Assembly: GCA_027186245.1 (NCBI GenBank) | Contig: CP114498.1 | Span: forward strand, 4,347,501-4,411,500 | Reading direction: 5' to 3' | Source of the DNA: Coriaria nepalensis | Lineage: Eukaryota > Streptophyta > Magnoliopsida > Cucurbitales > Coriariaceae | DNA: 64,000 nt | Part shown: positions 11,180 to 22,973 of the stretch, piece after piece | Layout: each line of letters begins with the position of its first letter | Numbering within the stretch: position 1 is the stretch's first letter | Program-made: the position numbers and the translations under genes | Notes under the pieces: generated by a model | What the model was told of the DNA's origin: nothing | Databases searched by the model: none | Seen by the model: only the letters and a program-made list of their open reading frames with translations

Positions 11180-12483
11180 ATGGCGACAACTCCTACAAAC
11201 ATCAACCCAGCAACCAAATCATTCTCAGTTTCTCACTCTACTAAAATCACAGCTTCTTCAAAACGACATCACCTACCCCTGGTAACTCTTCTCCTTCTTC
11301 ACTCTCCTCTTCTATGTCTCTCTCTCTCTCTCTCTCAAATGAGCTGACAATTATTCCGGCCATGTTATATATGAAAAATGAAGAAAAGAAGCTGGAAGGC
11401 TCGACGCCCTCTGATCACGATATCAACATCGGACAGCAGATGGAGAGGGAACTGGACAAGTGAGTACTTACTTTCGCTCCAAGACCTGAGGCTGCAAGAC
11501 TTGGTAGACTATAGGGAGGAGGAGGAAGAACAGGAACATAAAAGTTCACTTGTTTCCATCAACCTCTCTATCCAAAAGGTCATTTCCAATTCATACCCTT
11601 CTCTATCTATTCTAACTTTCTAATCATATATAATACATCAACACTTAATTTCTAATGTTATTATCAGCATGCAAGTTTCGGATTCTCCGTTGATGGGAAG
11701 ATCAGTACATCCTTTACCCGAAAATGTTGTGTCTGCTCTTCTCCATACTGCAAAGAGGCAAGTCTGAAGTCTCCTTCTCCTTGTTTTTTATTATTATTAT
11801 GGTTTTTGTTTACATAAATCTTCTAAGTTCTATTACATGTTATGGACAGATAAACACAGGCTTTAAAGTATGGGTCTTGCTGTCAAGCAAGGATATTGGT
11901 AGGGAGGCTCAACTTCCAGATATTGGAGGAGACGATCCATCATTAAGTTTTCTTTTTCCTTCTAAGCTTCTTTTTTCCCTTACTCTTATTACATTTTTAG
12001 AACTAGAAGAAATTGACATGAAGGTGGCTTTTTTTTTTTTTGGTAACAGGTTATCTATGTAAAACCTGGATACGAAGCTGAGTTAGATTCACTAATACAA
12101 GATACAATAAGGCTTACCACCTCCGTCAAGGTACCTATATATATACATATAACGAGAATTTATGTGACAGTATAAAACAAATATGTGCGATTAAGATTAA
12201 TGGATCTATTATAAACACAATCCACTCAAGAATTTCTCAAGAGTATCTACACATATAGCCAACCTTGTTCTTCAACGGGAGTTGTTTATTTTGCAGGACA
12301 CTTGCTCGGAGTTGTGTGAGAAATCTGAACCTAAATTGCAATGTGGGTACTTTGGTTAGTTTTGAGCGCAAATTAAATTATATACTCAAGGATAGACCAA
12401 ATTTGATCATTACAGATATTGGCGCACAAAATACTGCTTCTATTGAGAAGAGATGGTCTATACTTTCGAAGCTAAGGAAATGA
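11180..12483 (+). CDS. DUF177/YceD-family plastid rRNA accumulation protein, seven exons, two odd donors
   Basis: Predicted exons: 11180-11281, 11384-11578, 11668-11757, 11850-11942, 12050-12130, 12297-12342 and 12416-12483, about 224 residues. The serine/threonine-rich N-terminus fits a plastid transit peptide. The body matches the plant DUF177 family: ITISTSDSRW, YLLSLQDL, HASFGFSVDG, then a CCVCSSPYC cysteine motif, LPDIGGDDPS, VKPGYEAELDSLIQDTIRL, DTCSELCEKSEP and a final KRWSILSKLRK. In plants the family (YCED homologs) is needed for 23S rRNA accumulation in chloroplasts. Oddities: the intron at 11758 starts GCAAGT, and the intron at 11943 starts TTAAGT, not GTAAGT. Without splicing there the frame ends at a stop at about 12060. 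The exon 2 acceptor is weakly supported. It is either a working gene with rare splice sites or a recently broken one. Confidence 0.8.
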
Positions 12484-13002
12484 AAAGCAATGATGGAGCC
12501 TAACATTACAGTTAAAGCACATAAGATTAGACAGAAGCCCACCCTGAAATGGCAATGATTTCTGGGTGCACAAAGATGTTATCTGTATCAAAATTGATGT
12601 TATGAATGGTTCAACAGTTCATGGTCCTACGGTTTAAACTACTACGGCCATGATTTATCATCTGATTTCAATAACCAATATATGCTATTATCAAAGTAAG
12701 AATCATTCGGTTTCTGTATTTCAAGATTCCAATTTACTCTTAACTCCAATATCAATGGAAAGTACAACAGAGCAGACAGGATCTCATTAGATCCTTGTAA
12801 AATTAGTTTCTCCCAAAACCTTGATGAGGTAAGATCAAAATGTAAAAGACCATATTGATGACCACCCTATAGCTAGCGGCAAAAAAATTCAAGGCATTTT
12901 TAGGCAGCAAAAACAAAAATACATACAGAAGTAACAAGTAAATGTAGAGAGAAACCATTAGCAGATCAGTTTGAGTCCCTCTTGAAAGGCTGATAGTGTT
13001 TA
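12484..13002. other. Convergent 3' spacer between DUF177 and DRE2
   Basis: About 520 bases separate the stop codons of the plus-strand DUF177 gene and the minus-strand DRE2 gene. It should contain both 3' untranslated regions. No other gene is visible. Confidence 0.75.
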
Positions 13003-15533
13003 TTATATATCAGCTGCAAGGAAGTTCCCAGAGAGGGAAACCTGCAAATAAGGAAGAGTGTTGTTTTTAACTGTTATTTAAAGTCTGTCTCGGAAAATTA
13101 TGGGAAGATTGAGAAAATAGATGCTCGGATTATTACCTTCTCGCCAAGTTTGAATGGTGGGAGACCTTTGTACGGGCATGTACTGCACCGAAAAGCATCA
13201 CCAAGTCCGCACTGCAAATTCAGTAAAGATGGTCATGAGGCGAAATTCTAATGCTGATTAATTAGTGTGGGAAATCCATATTTACAATCTCAAATATGGC
13301 AGTATAAAAACAAAAGCAATTAACACAAACAAGTAATAGCTTGAATCAATTATTGAGGACTTTTTCTTTGGCAATGTAAAAAAGGGAGCAAATATACTAA
13401 TTTAACAAATATATATCATTAAACAATTTTTGTAATATGTGCGATTTTTAACCATTGGGGAGTTAACTTTAGAAGCGATTCTATAAAAGAGGAAAAAATT
13501 GCAATAACAGGAACAGGACATACGCTGCCACATGATGATTGGGGGTTATTCAGCAGATCTGACGTCAAACCCAACTTTTCTACTTTCTCCTCTGCCTCAG
13601 CCTTACCACAAGTGCAGTTTTTGCAAGCTTTCCTTGTGCTACTGACTTCACAATCACCAACTAAACATGCGTTTGATAAAGTGAATAGTAAGAAGATAAA
13701 ATCTTAGATATTTTGTAGCCATGATAAATGAAAGAAAAAAAAAAAAAAAAAGAGAGCCTCAGCATCCTATTTTTCTTACCAACTGGTAATTGGGGCTTCC
13801 TTAAATCCTCTTCAGATAACAAGCTATCTTCGTCAATCAGATCTGAATCATCATCCATCTGAATTTTTGGCAAGGTCTTTGTGGCCTTCTTTATGGCAAA
13901 GGATGAGCCAATCTTCCAAGAAGGCTTTTTTGCCCTTACCTGAGAAGAACGAAGAACTAAACCTTCAGCCACTGGTTCAGTGAAACAAGTTCTAGCTAAT
14001 TAACAAAAGAAGAATCCGCTTCGAAGGACAGAACAACATGAGAAATATCTTTCTTTCTGGTGAGGTGGTATATAAGAAAGCTGAAAATTATCAATACGTT
14101 GGTAAATTTTTCTAGTTTCTAGCTTTGATTGCAACCAGGTTTTAATCCAAGAAAGAAATTATGAACACCAGAAAAATCATATGCTAGATAGATGCCTGTT
14201 CAAAATGGTCCGGGGTTCACAAATACAAAAGGTTCAAAAGAATCAAAGAAAGCTCTAGAACGTAAAATAAGACAAATTGATGGAAGAGTAAGCCCGCGTG
14301 TCAAAAACTGTCCTAACACTTGCCTGCTTATTCACTTTCCAGAATCAACCTAACTCAACCTAACTCATAAGTAAAATGAGAAACGGGAACAGCATCACAT
14401 CCATAAAGATAGCCAGACACTGAATCATACCCCAAATGACTGGATTTCAGATGGAGTAATAGATTTCGTTTGAATGACTTGAGCTTCTAGAAACCCTGCC
14501 AAAAGTAGCTTGTGCACAAGGGGGGAAGCCTGAAAAGAAAACCATACTGAGATCTCTCTTTGCATAGCCAATTCGATAAAATTGTGAATTACCTACTACT
14601 TACCTCATTTCTTTCACCTGGAGCAGACTGAGAAGCCTTGTAAATGAAGATAGTTCCATCGGGTTTCAGAACCCTTGAGACTTCCCCCAACAACTTGTTA
14701 CTGGGAAATTCAGTGGAACCTAAGATTGAAATCACATTTTCTACTGAAGAATTCTCCAGTGGCAGCTTATCTGTTGCAAAGGACTGACTACTATCAGAAC
14801 ACTAAAATGATAAGATGTATATAAACATGAAATGAGCAAGCCATCAGCACAATCAAGTTCTATCACTTAGGTGGTGATGGTGGTTGTTTCTTGTCTTTCT
14901 TTTTTCTTTTTCTTTTTTTTTTCTTTTTTTTTTCTTTCTTCTTCTTGTTTCTAATGTGAACGTGTCAATTTGATGGATATTATTGAAAGCCAGAACGTAA
15001 GGCACAAGACTTTTTGGAGCCACATGGACACTTCCATAATTTGTAGTATAGAACAGGAAAAGGGTAATTACATTATCCACCAAGAATTAGAAATTTAAAG
15101 TGCACTAATAGCATGATAAGGAGGGAGGAAAGAGAAAGTACCCAGAGAGGATGCTTGAGTGATAATCTTGGGATCAAAATCTCCATTTCCAAGCTCCCTT
15201 CCAGCAGCGTTTACATCACTTATAGAAACGGTTACATCATCTGTAAGAACCGGTACAATACACTTCTTCTCACTCACAGAGGTATCCTACACAAAAATCC
15301 ATGTCAAACATTTTCAAATTCTCACACAAAACCGAAACCAACCTAACACGAACTGCAATGAAGCATGATTCTACAGAAGGAAAAAAGAACAATTAAACCT
15401 AGAAAAAAAAAAAGGGAAAACAAAAGATGAAAGAAGATTACGAATGCATAGTAAAGTGGTTTCCGATAAAACTGAGATTGATAAGAACTCGAAAAGAAAA
15501 CATGAAAAGAGAGGAATACTATAGACTCACCAT
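13003..15533 (-). CDS. DRE2: Anamorsin/DRE2 homolog, cytosolic Fe-S cluster assembly
   Basis: Predicted exons on the minus strand: 15533-15531 (the ATG alone), 15286-15142, 14770-14604, 14529-14431, 13939-13780, 13660-13524, 13211-13137 and 13041-13003, giving 274 residues with all phases consistent. The N-terminal half is the methyltransferase-like domain ([14 protein letters not shown]). It is followed by [12 protein letters not shown], an acidic linker ([13 protein letters not shown]), the first cysteine motif [15 protein letters not shown] and the second motif [19 protein letters not shown]. The end is [18 protein letters not shown]. These cysteines bind Fe-S clusters. With an NDOR-type diflavin reductase (ATR3/TAH18) the protein passes electrons to the cytosolic Fe-S assembly machinery. 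The start codon is the last three bases of exon 1, directly before GTGAGT. Nothing is missing compared with the family. Confidence 0.93.
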
Positions 15534-15695
15534 GTGAAATCGATCCGATCAAGAGACAAGGAAAGACTCCTCGTTTGCTTCTCGATTCTTCTTCTCTTCA
15601 GCTTCTTCTTTAAGAAGACCAAAAATGGCTGCCTTGGTTCTTCCTTTCTCTTTTGTCGTGAAGAATAGGAAAGAAATTTTACGAGCGTTGGGGCT

Positions 15696-15702
15696 TTTAT
15701 AA
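15696..15702 (-). promoter_or_regulatory. TATA box of DRE2
   Basis: On the minus strand CCCTTTATAAAAG lies about 165 bases upstream of the DRE2 ATG, with a pyrimidine-rich leader after it. Spacing suits a start site near 15670. Confidence 0.55.
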
Positions 15703-15871
15703 AGGGAAGAAGGAGAGGAGCGACCTACAACTCCGACTCTTGTTTACGCGTACGCTTGCGCGCCGCCGACTTACGGTACCCACTTGAACTGAAACGACGT
15801 TTTAAATAGTCAATAAAAAAGAGCACGTCGATTATATCAAAATGAAAAACAAATAAGAATTTTCGTTAATT

Positions 15872-16263
15872 ATGGGTAAGGACACTATCGCTAATCCAAT
15901 AACCTTTATATATAATGCTGATATGAATAGAAAATGAATCGTTCGAATATCATCCATTAGGATCATTGAAAACATTATTAAAATACTTTTACGAGAAATG
16001 TGAGGAAACACCGAGAAAGTAATAAAGATTTTTTAGTTTTAACCATACAGCATGGAAGGAATAGGAAAGGATCATATAAAACTCTTCTAAATTTAAAACG
16101 GGTCAGTCGATTTTATCTACGAATCTATTCGAACTATCAACAAATTCCTAGAATTTTAGGCAGGATAGAGATTGTAATTTTTTCTACTTCTCAAGGTATA
16201 ATGACAAACCGAGAGGCTCGACTAAAAGGAATCGGCGGAGAAATTTTTTGTTATATATGGTAA
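15872..16263 (+). pseudogene. rps8: Chloroplast rps8 relic
   Basis: The frame begins MGKDTIA at 15872, has indels and a stop in the first third, then reads openly from 16000: [40 protein letters not shown] and GEIFCYIW to the stop at 16261-16263. This is the plastid 30S ribosomal protein S8, with substitutions and an interrupted N-terminal third. Confidence 0.92.
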
Positions 16264-16394
16264 TCTTTATCATATTCAAATTATATATGGAACTTCTCCG
16301 TTTATAAAAATTATAAATAAATAAAAAAGTGCATTTATAATATAACTTCTACTTCATTAGTTGATACTTCAAGGGGTTTCACTTGAAATTCAAA

Positions 16395-16601
16395 TTGATT
16401 CTTGAAAGTTTAATTAATGAATAAATGATATGTTATAAGTTCGTTTAGATAACATTGATCTTATTCTAGGTTATGTTTCAGGACGGATTCAACATAGGTT
16501 TATACATATACTACTGTGGGATAGAGTAAAAATTAAAGTTGTTATGATTCAACAGAAGGCATATAATTTATAAAATCCGAAACAAAGATTCGAATGATTA
16601 G
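16395..16601 (+). pseudogene. infA: Chloroplast infA relic
   Basis: Nucleotide similarity to plastid translation initiation factor IF-1 runs from GATTCTTGAAAGTTTAATTA through CTAGGTTATGTTTCAGGACG and GGGATAGAGTAAAAATTAAA to AAAGATTCGAATGATTAG. Several indels and a stop break the frame. It lies about 130 bases after rps8, as in plastid genomes. Confidence 0.85.
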
Positions 16602-16704
16602 ATACTTCATTTTTTCAGTTTAAATATTCCTTTTTTTATAGGGAGAGAATTAAAAATAAAAAATTTCAAGAAACTTATTTTCTTCATAAGGTAAAGAATG
16701 AGAA

Positions 16705-16754
16705 ATATAAAACTAAGAGCCTCCGTTCATAAAATTTGTGAAAAATGTCGACTA
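16705..16754 (+). pseudogene. rpl36: Chloroplast rpl36 fragment
   Basis: Bases coding KLRASVHKICEKCRL, preceded by ATA where ATG is expected, match the first 17 or so codons of plastid L36. The homology stops near 16754, which marks the right edge of the plastid insert. Confidence 0.8.
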
Positions 16755-17026
16755 AAGGAGAATACATTTTGCCCATACCTGCTGTCCACTGACACGAAGG
16801 TAGAGATAGAGAGAGACGCTCATCATATAAAAGTTCAGTCTAACTAATGAAAACATCTAATACAAGAAGAAGCAACACCAAGTCCAACACCGGAGCGATA
16901 CCAGAAAGATCCAAAGAACAGGAAAACACATTGGAATACAAAGAAAGCAAAGACAAGGAAAAAGAAAATCTAACCGGACAATTATTTCAAAACCATCAAG
17001 AATCATCATCACCATTATCATGATCA

Positions 17027-19448
17027 TCACTCAATAGGCTGGTCAACCTCAGCATAGGCAGTCTCGAGGTGTGCATTCTCTGCATCCTGAACTTCTTTTT
17101 CGGTCTTCCTACCCTTCTTGGACTTGTAATAAACACTCATGAATGTCCCTACAGCTCCATACTTTTTTCGGGCCTCCTCATAAAGCCCCGCATCAAACAT
17201 CCTCCAAAAGTCTTTCTCGTTCAGTTCTGAGACAGCATATTGAGGCTGGAATCCATGGTTTTGGATGAGCCATGACTCCATTTTACGGACGGCTTCTGCT
17301 CCGTCAAAGACTTCGCCCCTCAAGACGGGCCCTGGTGCATAGTAGATGCCAACATCTGTGTACATTTGAGAGTATTGTGTGTCGCCTTGTCTATGGTCTA
17401 GCTCAAAGCCTGGTTCTGGGTAGATCATGGTCTTGACTGGAAGCTTGAATAGTCTATGAGGGCAGAGCCAAATTGGATAAACCTGCAAAATTTATAAAAG
17501 GACAAAAGTTGACATGATTAAATTATAAAAGAAAAGAAATAGAATGTGAGTGTGAATGCTTTTTTATTGCCAAAAAACTCAATCCTTGAACTGTCAACAG
17601 ATTGTAAGTAGCTATTGAAATCAAAGATGTAGAGCATGAGAAGGGGTATTTTTGTACAAGATCAGTTCGCTTTATTGTTTCTCATTTGGAAATGACGTTA
17701 CGGTGAAATGACCTTTAGGTTAAACTCTATGCGTAAAGTGGGTTTTAAAAAGTAGAAAAGTAAGACTTTGTTACAAGTCATTTCAGTTTACTTATTTGTA
17801 AAATAGCATTTTGCGTACCAATTTGAGCTAAGGCTTCATTTGAGTAGACTTAATAACTGACGTTTAGAATAGTAGACTTCATTCATATTTTAGGGGCTTA
17901 TACTACCCAAACTGGACTTCGAGTCCAAGCAGGAGCAAAAATAAGTGCTCCGAAATGGAGCCTTAGCCAAATGCCAACTCCAATTTACAAATAATTCAAA
18001 ATTCCATGACTCCAAAGCGAGTTGGAGAAATGCTAAAGCATATTGACCCTAAACTATGATAACATTCATTATTTTCGAAATTATATGAAAATCATTTTCT
18101 TCCTAAACAACACAGAAAAGGAATGACATATAAACAAATCAACAGATCAATGTGGATATATTCAAGATAATAAGAAACCACGAAAAGAAAAGAAACATAC
18201 CTCCATCTCCTCGTGAACCCACTCCAAAGCATCTCCAACCTTGTAAAGAGGAACAAGCATGTCCTGAATGACATGCATGTCATGGTAATAATTTCTAATG
18301 GCTTCACCCTGAGTCGCCTTGAGCAAAGAGACCTTAGGGGGCATTAACCATCCGAAAAGAAGCCTGAACCAAAACTGATCTCCAAAAGGCAATATAAGTT
18401 TCCCTTCCCAATACAAACACCTAGTGTGCCTGTGGTAATACTCCCTAGTAGGAATATACTCAACAAACTCTCCTCTCTTCAATGCAGTTTGTGCATGCTG
18501 GTAAAACCAAGGCTTAAACCACCACCCTACACTGTTTATAACATTGCCCTTTTTCTTAGCCTCTTCTTTGGACGCATATCTTCCTACCATATGCACGGCT
18601 TCTGTAGGAGTGTAAATCATGCCTTCTACAAAATCCGGAACTTTCTCAGGATTGTCCTGGTCTCCATCCCTAGGGGCAAATGCATCAACATACCCCTGAG
18701 CAAGCTCTTTCAAATTCCCTTTAATGGGTATGTATGTAACCTTCATATACTCCTTAATAGGAATAAGTTTGATTTCAGCAGACACTAGAAGCCCAAGGGT
18801 TCCTTGTGACCAAGGAATAGCATAGAAAAGGTCCGAAAATTCATTATCCTTAGTGGCCCTAACAACCTGTCCATCTGCAAGAACAATCTCATATGCCACA
18901 ACAGTATCAGAAAACAGTCCATATATATGGGAGCTACCTTCAATCCCATAGCCATTGATCAGTCCACCTACAGTAAGATCATCTAACTCGGCCACAACAG
19001 CTAGAGCAAGATTCAATGGAACAGTGGCCCTTGTTATCTGGCCCATGTTCACTAAGGGCTCGACTTTGGCAATCATTCTATCCCGGTCAATTGATAGTAT
19101 GTTCCTGAAAGCTGATAAGTCGACTTCAAAGTGGCGGGCCCGCTTATAGTCCACATTGCGCATTCCAACTGCGATCCAAGGCTTTCGGGCCGTACAGACA
19201 AGACCATCCTTTTTGGGGTTCCTTTCTTTGAGACGTTTCACGACTTTCTTGATGTTTTCCTCGTGTTCCTTCTGGCGCTGCTTGTAGGATTTCCGTTCAG
19301 ATCGGACGTCTCCAAGGTATGTGAGGAAGTAGAAGGTGAAAGAGAATGGAAGCACGACAAAGATGACCAGAATCCATCTGAATTGAACAAAGTAGTCCAC
19401 CCAGATCTTCTTCCTCTTTGGGCGCAGAGGTGTGGCAAGATCTGCCAT
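17027..19448 (-). CDS. DWF1: Delta(24)-sterol reductase DWF1/DIMINUTO
   Basis: Two exons, 19448-18201 and 17482-17027, code for 567 residues, close to the 561 of Arabidopsis DWF1. Residues about 24-45 form one membrane anchor after a basic PKRKKIW start. A FAD-linked oxidase (PCMH-type) domain follows, with RHFEVDLSAFRNIL, VEPLVNMGQITRATVP and LTVGGLINGYGIEGSSHIYG. Later come WWFKPWFYQHAQTAL and the C-terminal EYIPTREYYHRHTRC and QYAVSELNEKDFWRMF blocks. The enzyme converts 24-methylenecholesterol to campesterol in the ER, a step leading to brassinosteroids. The single intron follows EEMEV. No break is seen. The start shown is the family start; a possible upstream in-frame start is described under findings. 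Confidence 0.97.
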
Positions 19449-19452
19449 CTTG

Positions 19453-20960
19453 TCTGTTTATATATATTCAAGACAAGAAGTCAGAACTTGAAGGGAACAG
19501 GACAAATAGTAAATGTAACTTATTGCAGATATCATAGGTTTCCAGCTCTTATCTGACACTGTTTATATAAAAAGAGAAAATAAAATGCATCCACTTAGTT
19601 TGGTAATAAAAACATCATTAACCAGTAACTGTTCTCTCTTTCTCTACAACGTACACTTACAACAAGCAGGAGAGATGGGAAATGATAACATCTTTATTTA
19701 TTAGCATGTAATGAATACTTGTGAATTCTATTATAATTATATTATGCTTATTTTATCAGGTGAATGTCAATGAATGTGGAAACTTAATACAAACCTCACA
19801 ATCAACTAACAAGAACTACTCAAATAGAAGAGACTATAACTCTTGCCAGAAGGTTATAAAACAAGTACGCGAGAGCTCTAGTGCGAACCATCAATAAAGT
19901 AAACAAACTTAAGTCTAATTAGTAGTTTCTGGTCAATGCTAGAAGAAGGGATCTAGATAGCATCATTCAAAGAGTAAGCCAAACTTATCATGCAAAAGAA
20001 ATTAAGAGTAATCAGTAATGTGGTTGATGAACATTTCTACTTTTTAACAATCAAAAGGAAGAACAAAAAAAATATATATATGTTCATGTAAAAGCAGATC
20101 TGGAAAAAAAGCATATATAGTTCTCAGCACCCAACTTGTATTTTCGCACAGAATTCCAAGAAAATACTTGTAGGTGTCAAATTTAGAGAAAATAGACCAA
20201 AAGAAAAAGAAATGCATTGATCCAAAAGAGCTTTAATCCGTCCTGAGCTAAATGCTAGGAGGAACAACTCGAAGCTAGATGCTCATCAGAGCTAACGTTT
20301 TTTTCTTCTGTTAGCGTCATTTTCTCAGGATCCAAACAGCGGAGAGAGCAAAAAGAAACCGATACGGAAAAAGACGCAGCAGATTCCAAAAATGTAGTCA
20401 ATATTTCGCAGTCAAACAGAAAAGACGTAAGCCATAAAATGTATCAATCAGCAAAGCACCAATGCATAGAGAGAGCTGGAATCTGAAGAATAGGAACCGA
20501 TTCTACTGCTACTCTACTACTGGTCCATACATGCATATATTTTGAAATCGTGTTTGGGATCTAAGAAAATAGTTAGTTCACTTTCAAGTACAGTATCTTT
20601 TTCCAGAGAATCATGTGGATGCATAAAATTAAAACCAAAAAACGGATGCATGGTCTAATAATGGCGGAATCTCTGGCATTAAAATAATACTAAAACTGGG
20701 TCCAAAGTAAAAGCGTCCTCAGCTGAAAACGACATAGCGTGAACGGAAAATGAAAGTGTACCGGAGTTTTCATCGGTGGAGACAGAGGTCCGTCGCCGGA
20801 GAGTGCCCGCCATGTTTATCTTTTAGGGCCACGCTTTTTAAGAGATAAAAGTGAGCTCAACTTTACCAGGAGAAGAAAAAGGAAAGGTACTACTTAAACA
20901 GAGAATATATAGATAGATGGGAGAGAAGGAAAGTGGTGGTGGTGCTCTGCACTTTGGAAT
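19453..20960 (-). promoter_or_regulatory. DWF1 leader, possible 5'-leader intron and promoter
   Basis: On the minus strand TATATA lies near 20912-20906. A pyrimidine-rich stretch follows, then CTCCG|GTACAC at 20762/20761. Just before the DWF1 start codon there is an acceptor-like TAAACAG|ACAAG at 19454/19453. Together these would fit a 5'-leader exon near 20880-20762 and a leader intron of about 1.3 kb. This is a prediction from splice-like motifs only. The interval holds no other gene. Confidence 0.4.
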
Positions 20961-22860
20961 CTGGAATTTAATAATAATATGATAATTATTTAATAATTAT
21001 CACTGATAATAATAGCAATTACGGGTGTAGCACGTTTTAATACAGTACGGTCGGTTTTCTCTCCAAAAAAAAAGTATGTCTTACGAGATAGCGCACTACA
21101 CTCACGTGGGACCTTATGGTGTGTTATGGTGTGTGAGGTCACGTAATATGATTTTTTTTTTTTTAAATAATATATGATGAAACAAATTAAAAGATAAATA
21201 ATTTTTAGAGCATATGGTATATATTGGTTATATCTTCAAAAAATTAAATATTTTATAATATATGTATGCAAACTAATCTAAAGGAGAGAGAGGAGTAGCA
21301 AGATTATTACATGAGGTATGTTATACTAAGAAAAAACTTGTAAGTTTTAACACATTTAATATTATTTTTCCTCTTTTTCATGCGGCACGGTGGCAAAACA
21401 TGCAGTGCGGTGCGGTTCTAAAATCTCAAAATTGAGTTTTGCGATCTAGTCGGAGCTCTAAAACGGCACCGTAATCATTCATAATAAAAAAAAAAAGGCA
21501 TTAATATAGAATGTGTAGATACGTCTTAGATTTCATATTTCTTCTTATTATAGCATGTTATCAAAACTATTCAAATTTTGGCATAAATATCATTTCTCTT
21601 ACATCATTATCATACTCTTGACAAATTATGTCCACAAAAAAATAATTCTAGAAAATATATTTTTTCTAGACGGAATCAGAATATAAATTTTTGAAGTTAA
21701 TTTAATGATATATCTAGAAATTTAGTATAGTGGATAAAGTCTATACTAGTGCCTTCCTCAAATCATTGAATTAGATTAATTATTTTTTTTATATTATATA
21801 TTTATTTATTTTTGACGCTCATTACACTATTAATCTCACATATATATGTAAGTATATATAAAATCCCACTTAAAAATATAAAAATATAAATTTCTGTCAA
21901 ATATATTTACACTCGTTAAGTAAATTGAAGATTTATATGTTACATCATATAGAGAGTGATTTCAGAACTCGTGGGCCACGAGGGGGAATAAATGATTGAC
22001 GGCTAATAATGGCTTACTCTTTTCCTTTTTTTCAGCCAAAATTTAGACTCGTTAGTGTTTACTACAGCCTGGACCGCACGTGTAGCATGGTAAGACTTTC
22101 GGCTTTAGGATGGATTTAGTGGCGGAATTCTTATGACTTACCTGAACCGTTGATTGGTACGTCCAACTTATAACTTTAAATTACAACTTCATCAACTGGT
22201 TAAGACTCAAGCAGCCACAGGATCTTCCCCAAGAGGGAGAGAGCGTCGTAGGCAAGCTCTTGAACGCTAGAGGATGGGTGGAGGGGAGTGTCGTTAGAGA
22301 TGTAGAACTATAGGAACGTTGGATTGGAATGATTATGGTTTTACATTTGACTACAAAATCAATTGTGTATAAATTTTGCCAAACAGTTTGATTTTTATAT
22401 AAAAGTAATTAGATTAATTTATATATAGATAAGTTAATTAACTTAATTTGTTTATAGGTCGTATTACGAGAGGATCGTAAGTTGAATACTACGTCAAATC
22501 TGCACTGGGTTTAACTGAGTACATGACACTTGCATCGGTTTGTGGTATCCATTATAAAATGATTAAAAAAGAAGGTTGAAGGATGAACATCGAGCAATAT
22601 AAATAAATAAGTTGGGATTTAAAAATAGAAAAAAAAATTTAAAAAAATTTTAATTTATCATATGAACATAGCATAATGCGATTTACATTAGAATATCAAA
22701 ACTGAGATTCAAGTCATGTGACACATTAGAAGAGAAATAAGCGTTAATCGCACCAAGGAGAGGAAGAAAAAGCTGGGTCTAACACACATCAATACATTAT
22801 AAACAAAATCATAAAAATATAAAGCATAAATCAATTAAGATCATAAGGGGGAGAAATATG
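20961..22860. other. AT-rich intergenic region
   Basis: No gene is supported. It contains poly(A)/poly(T) tracts and AT-rich filler. A short minus-strand open stretch near 22310-22210 reads like protein (STHPLA/PLHPSSSVQELAYDA in alternative frames), but I cannot place it in a family. Confidence 0.6.
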
Positions 22861-22973
22861 CAAACAATTTTCATACCCTATCTTTGTTTTTTTTCTTCTC
22901 TTTCAGACAACATGTTTTTGTAATAATGCTCTTATCCATCATGGCGATAAGAAATAAGGGAAAGGAAATCTTC

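Larger units (their letters stand above)
15872..16754 (+). other. Nuclear insert of chloroplast DNA (rps8-infA-rpl36)
   Basis: Three chloroplast gene relics occur in the order, orientation and approximate spacing of the plastid S10-type operon: rps8 (15872-16263), infA (about 16395-16601) and rpl36 (about 16705-16754). Each carries base changes and stops, so this is an old nuclear plastid insert (NUPT), not an organelle contig. It fills the space between the 3' end of DWF1 and the promoter of DRE2, with its left edge about 170 bases from the DRE2 TATA box. Confidence 0.9.

Noticed and set aside
19131..19556. 141-codon plus-strand frame opposite the DWF1 N-terminus
   Set aside because: Shadow of a highly conserved coding exon; ends in non-coding DNA and has no domain.
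22205..22310. Minus-strand open stretch reading like SNDTPLHPSSSVQELAYDAL
   Set aside because: Looks protein-like but no family could be named, and there are no partner exons nearby.
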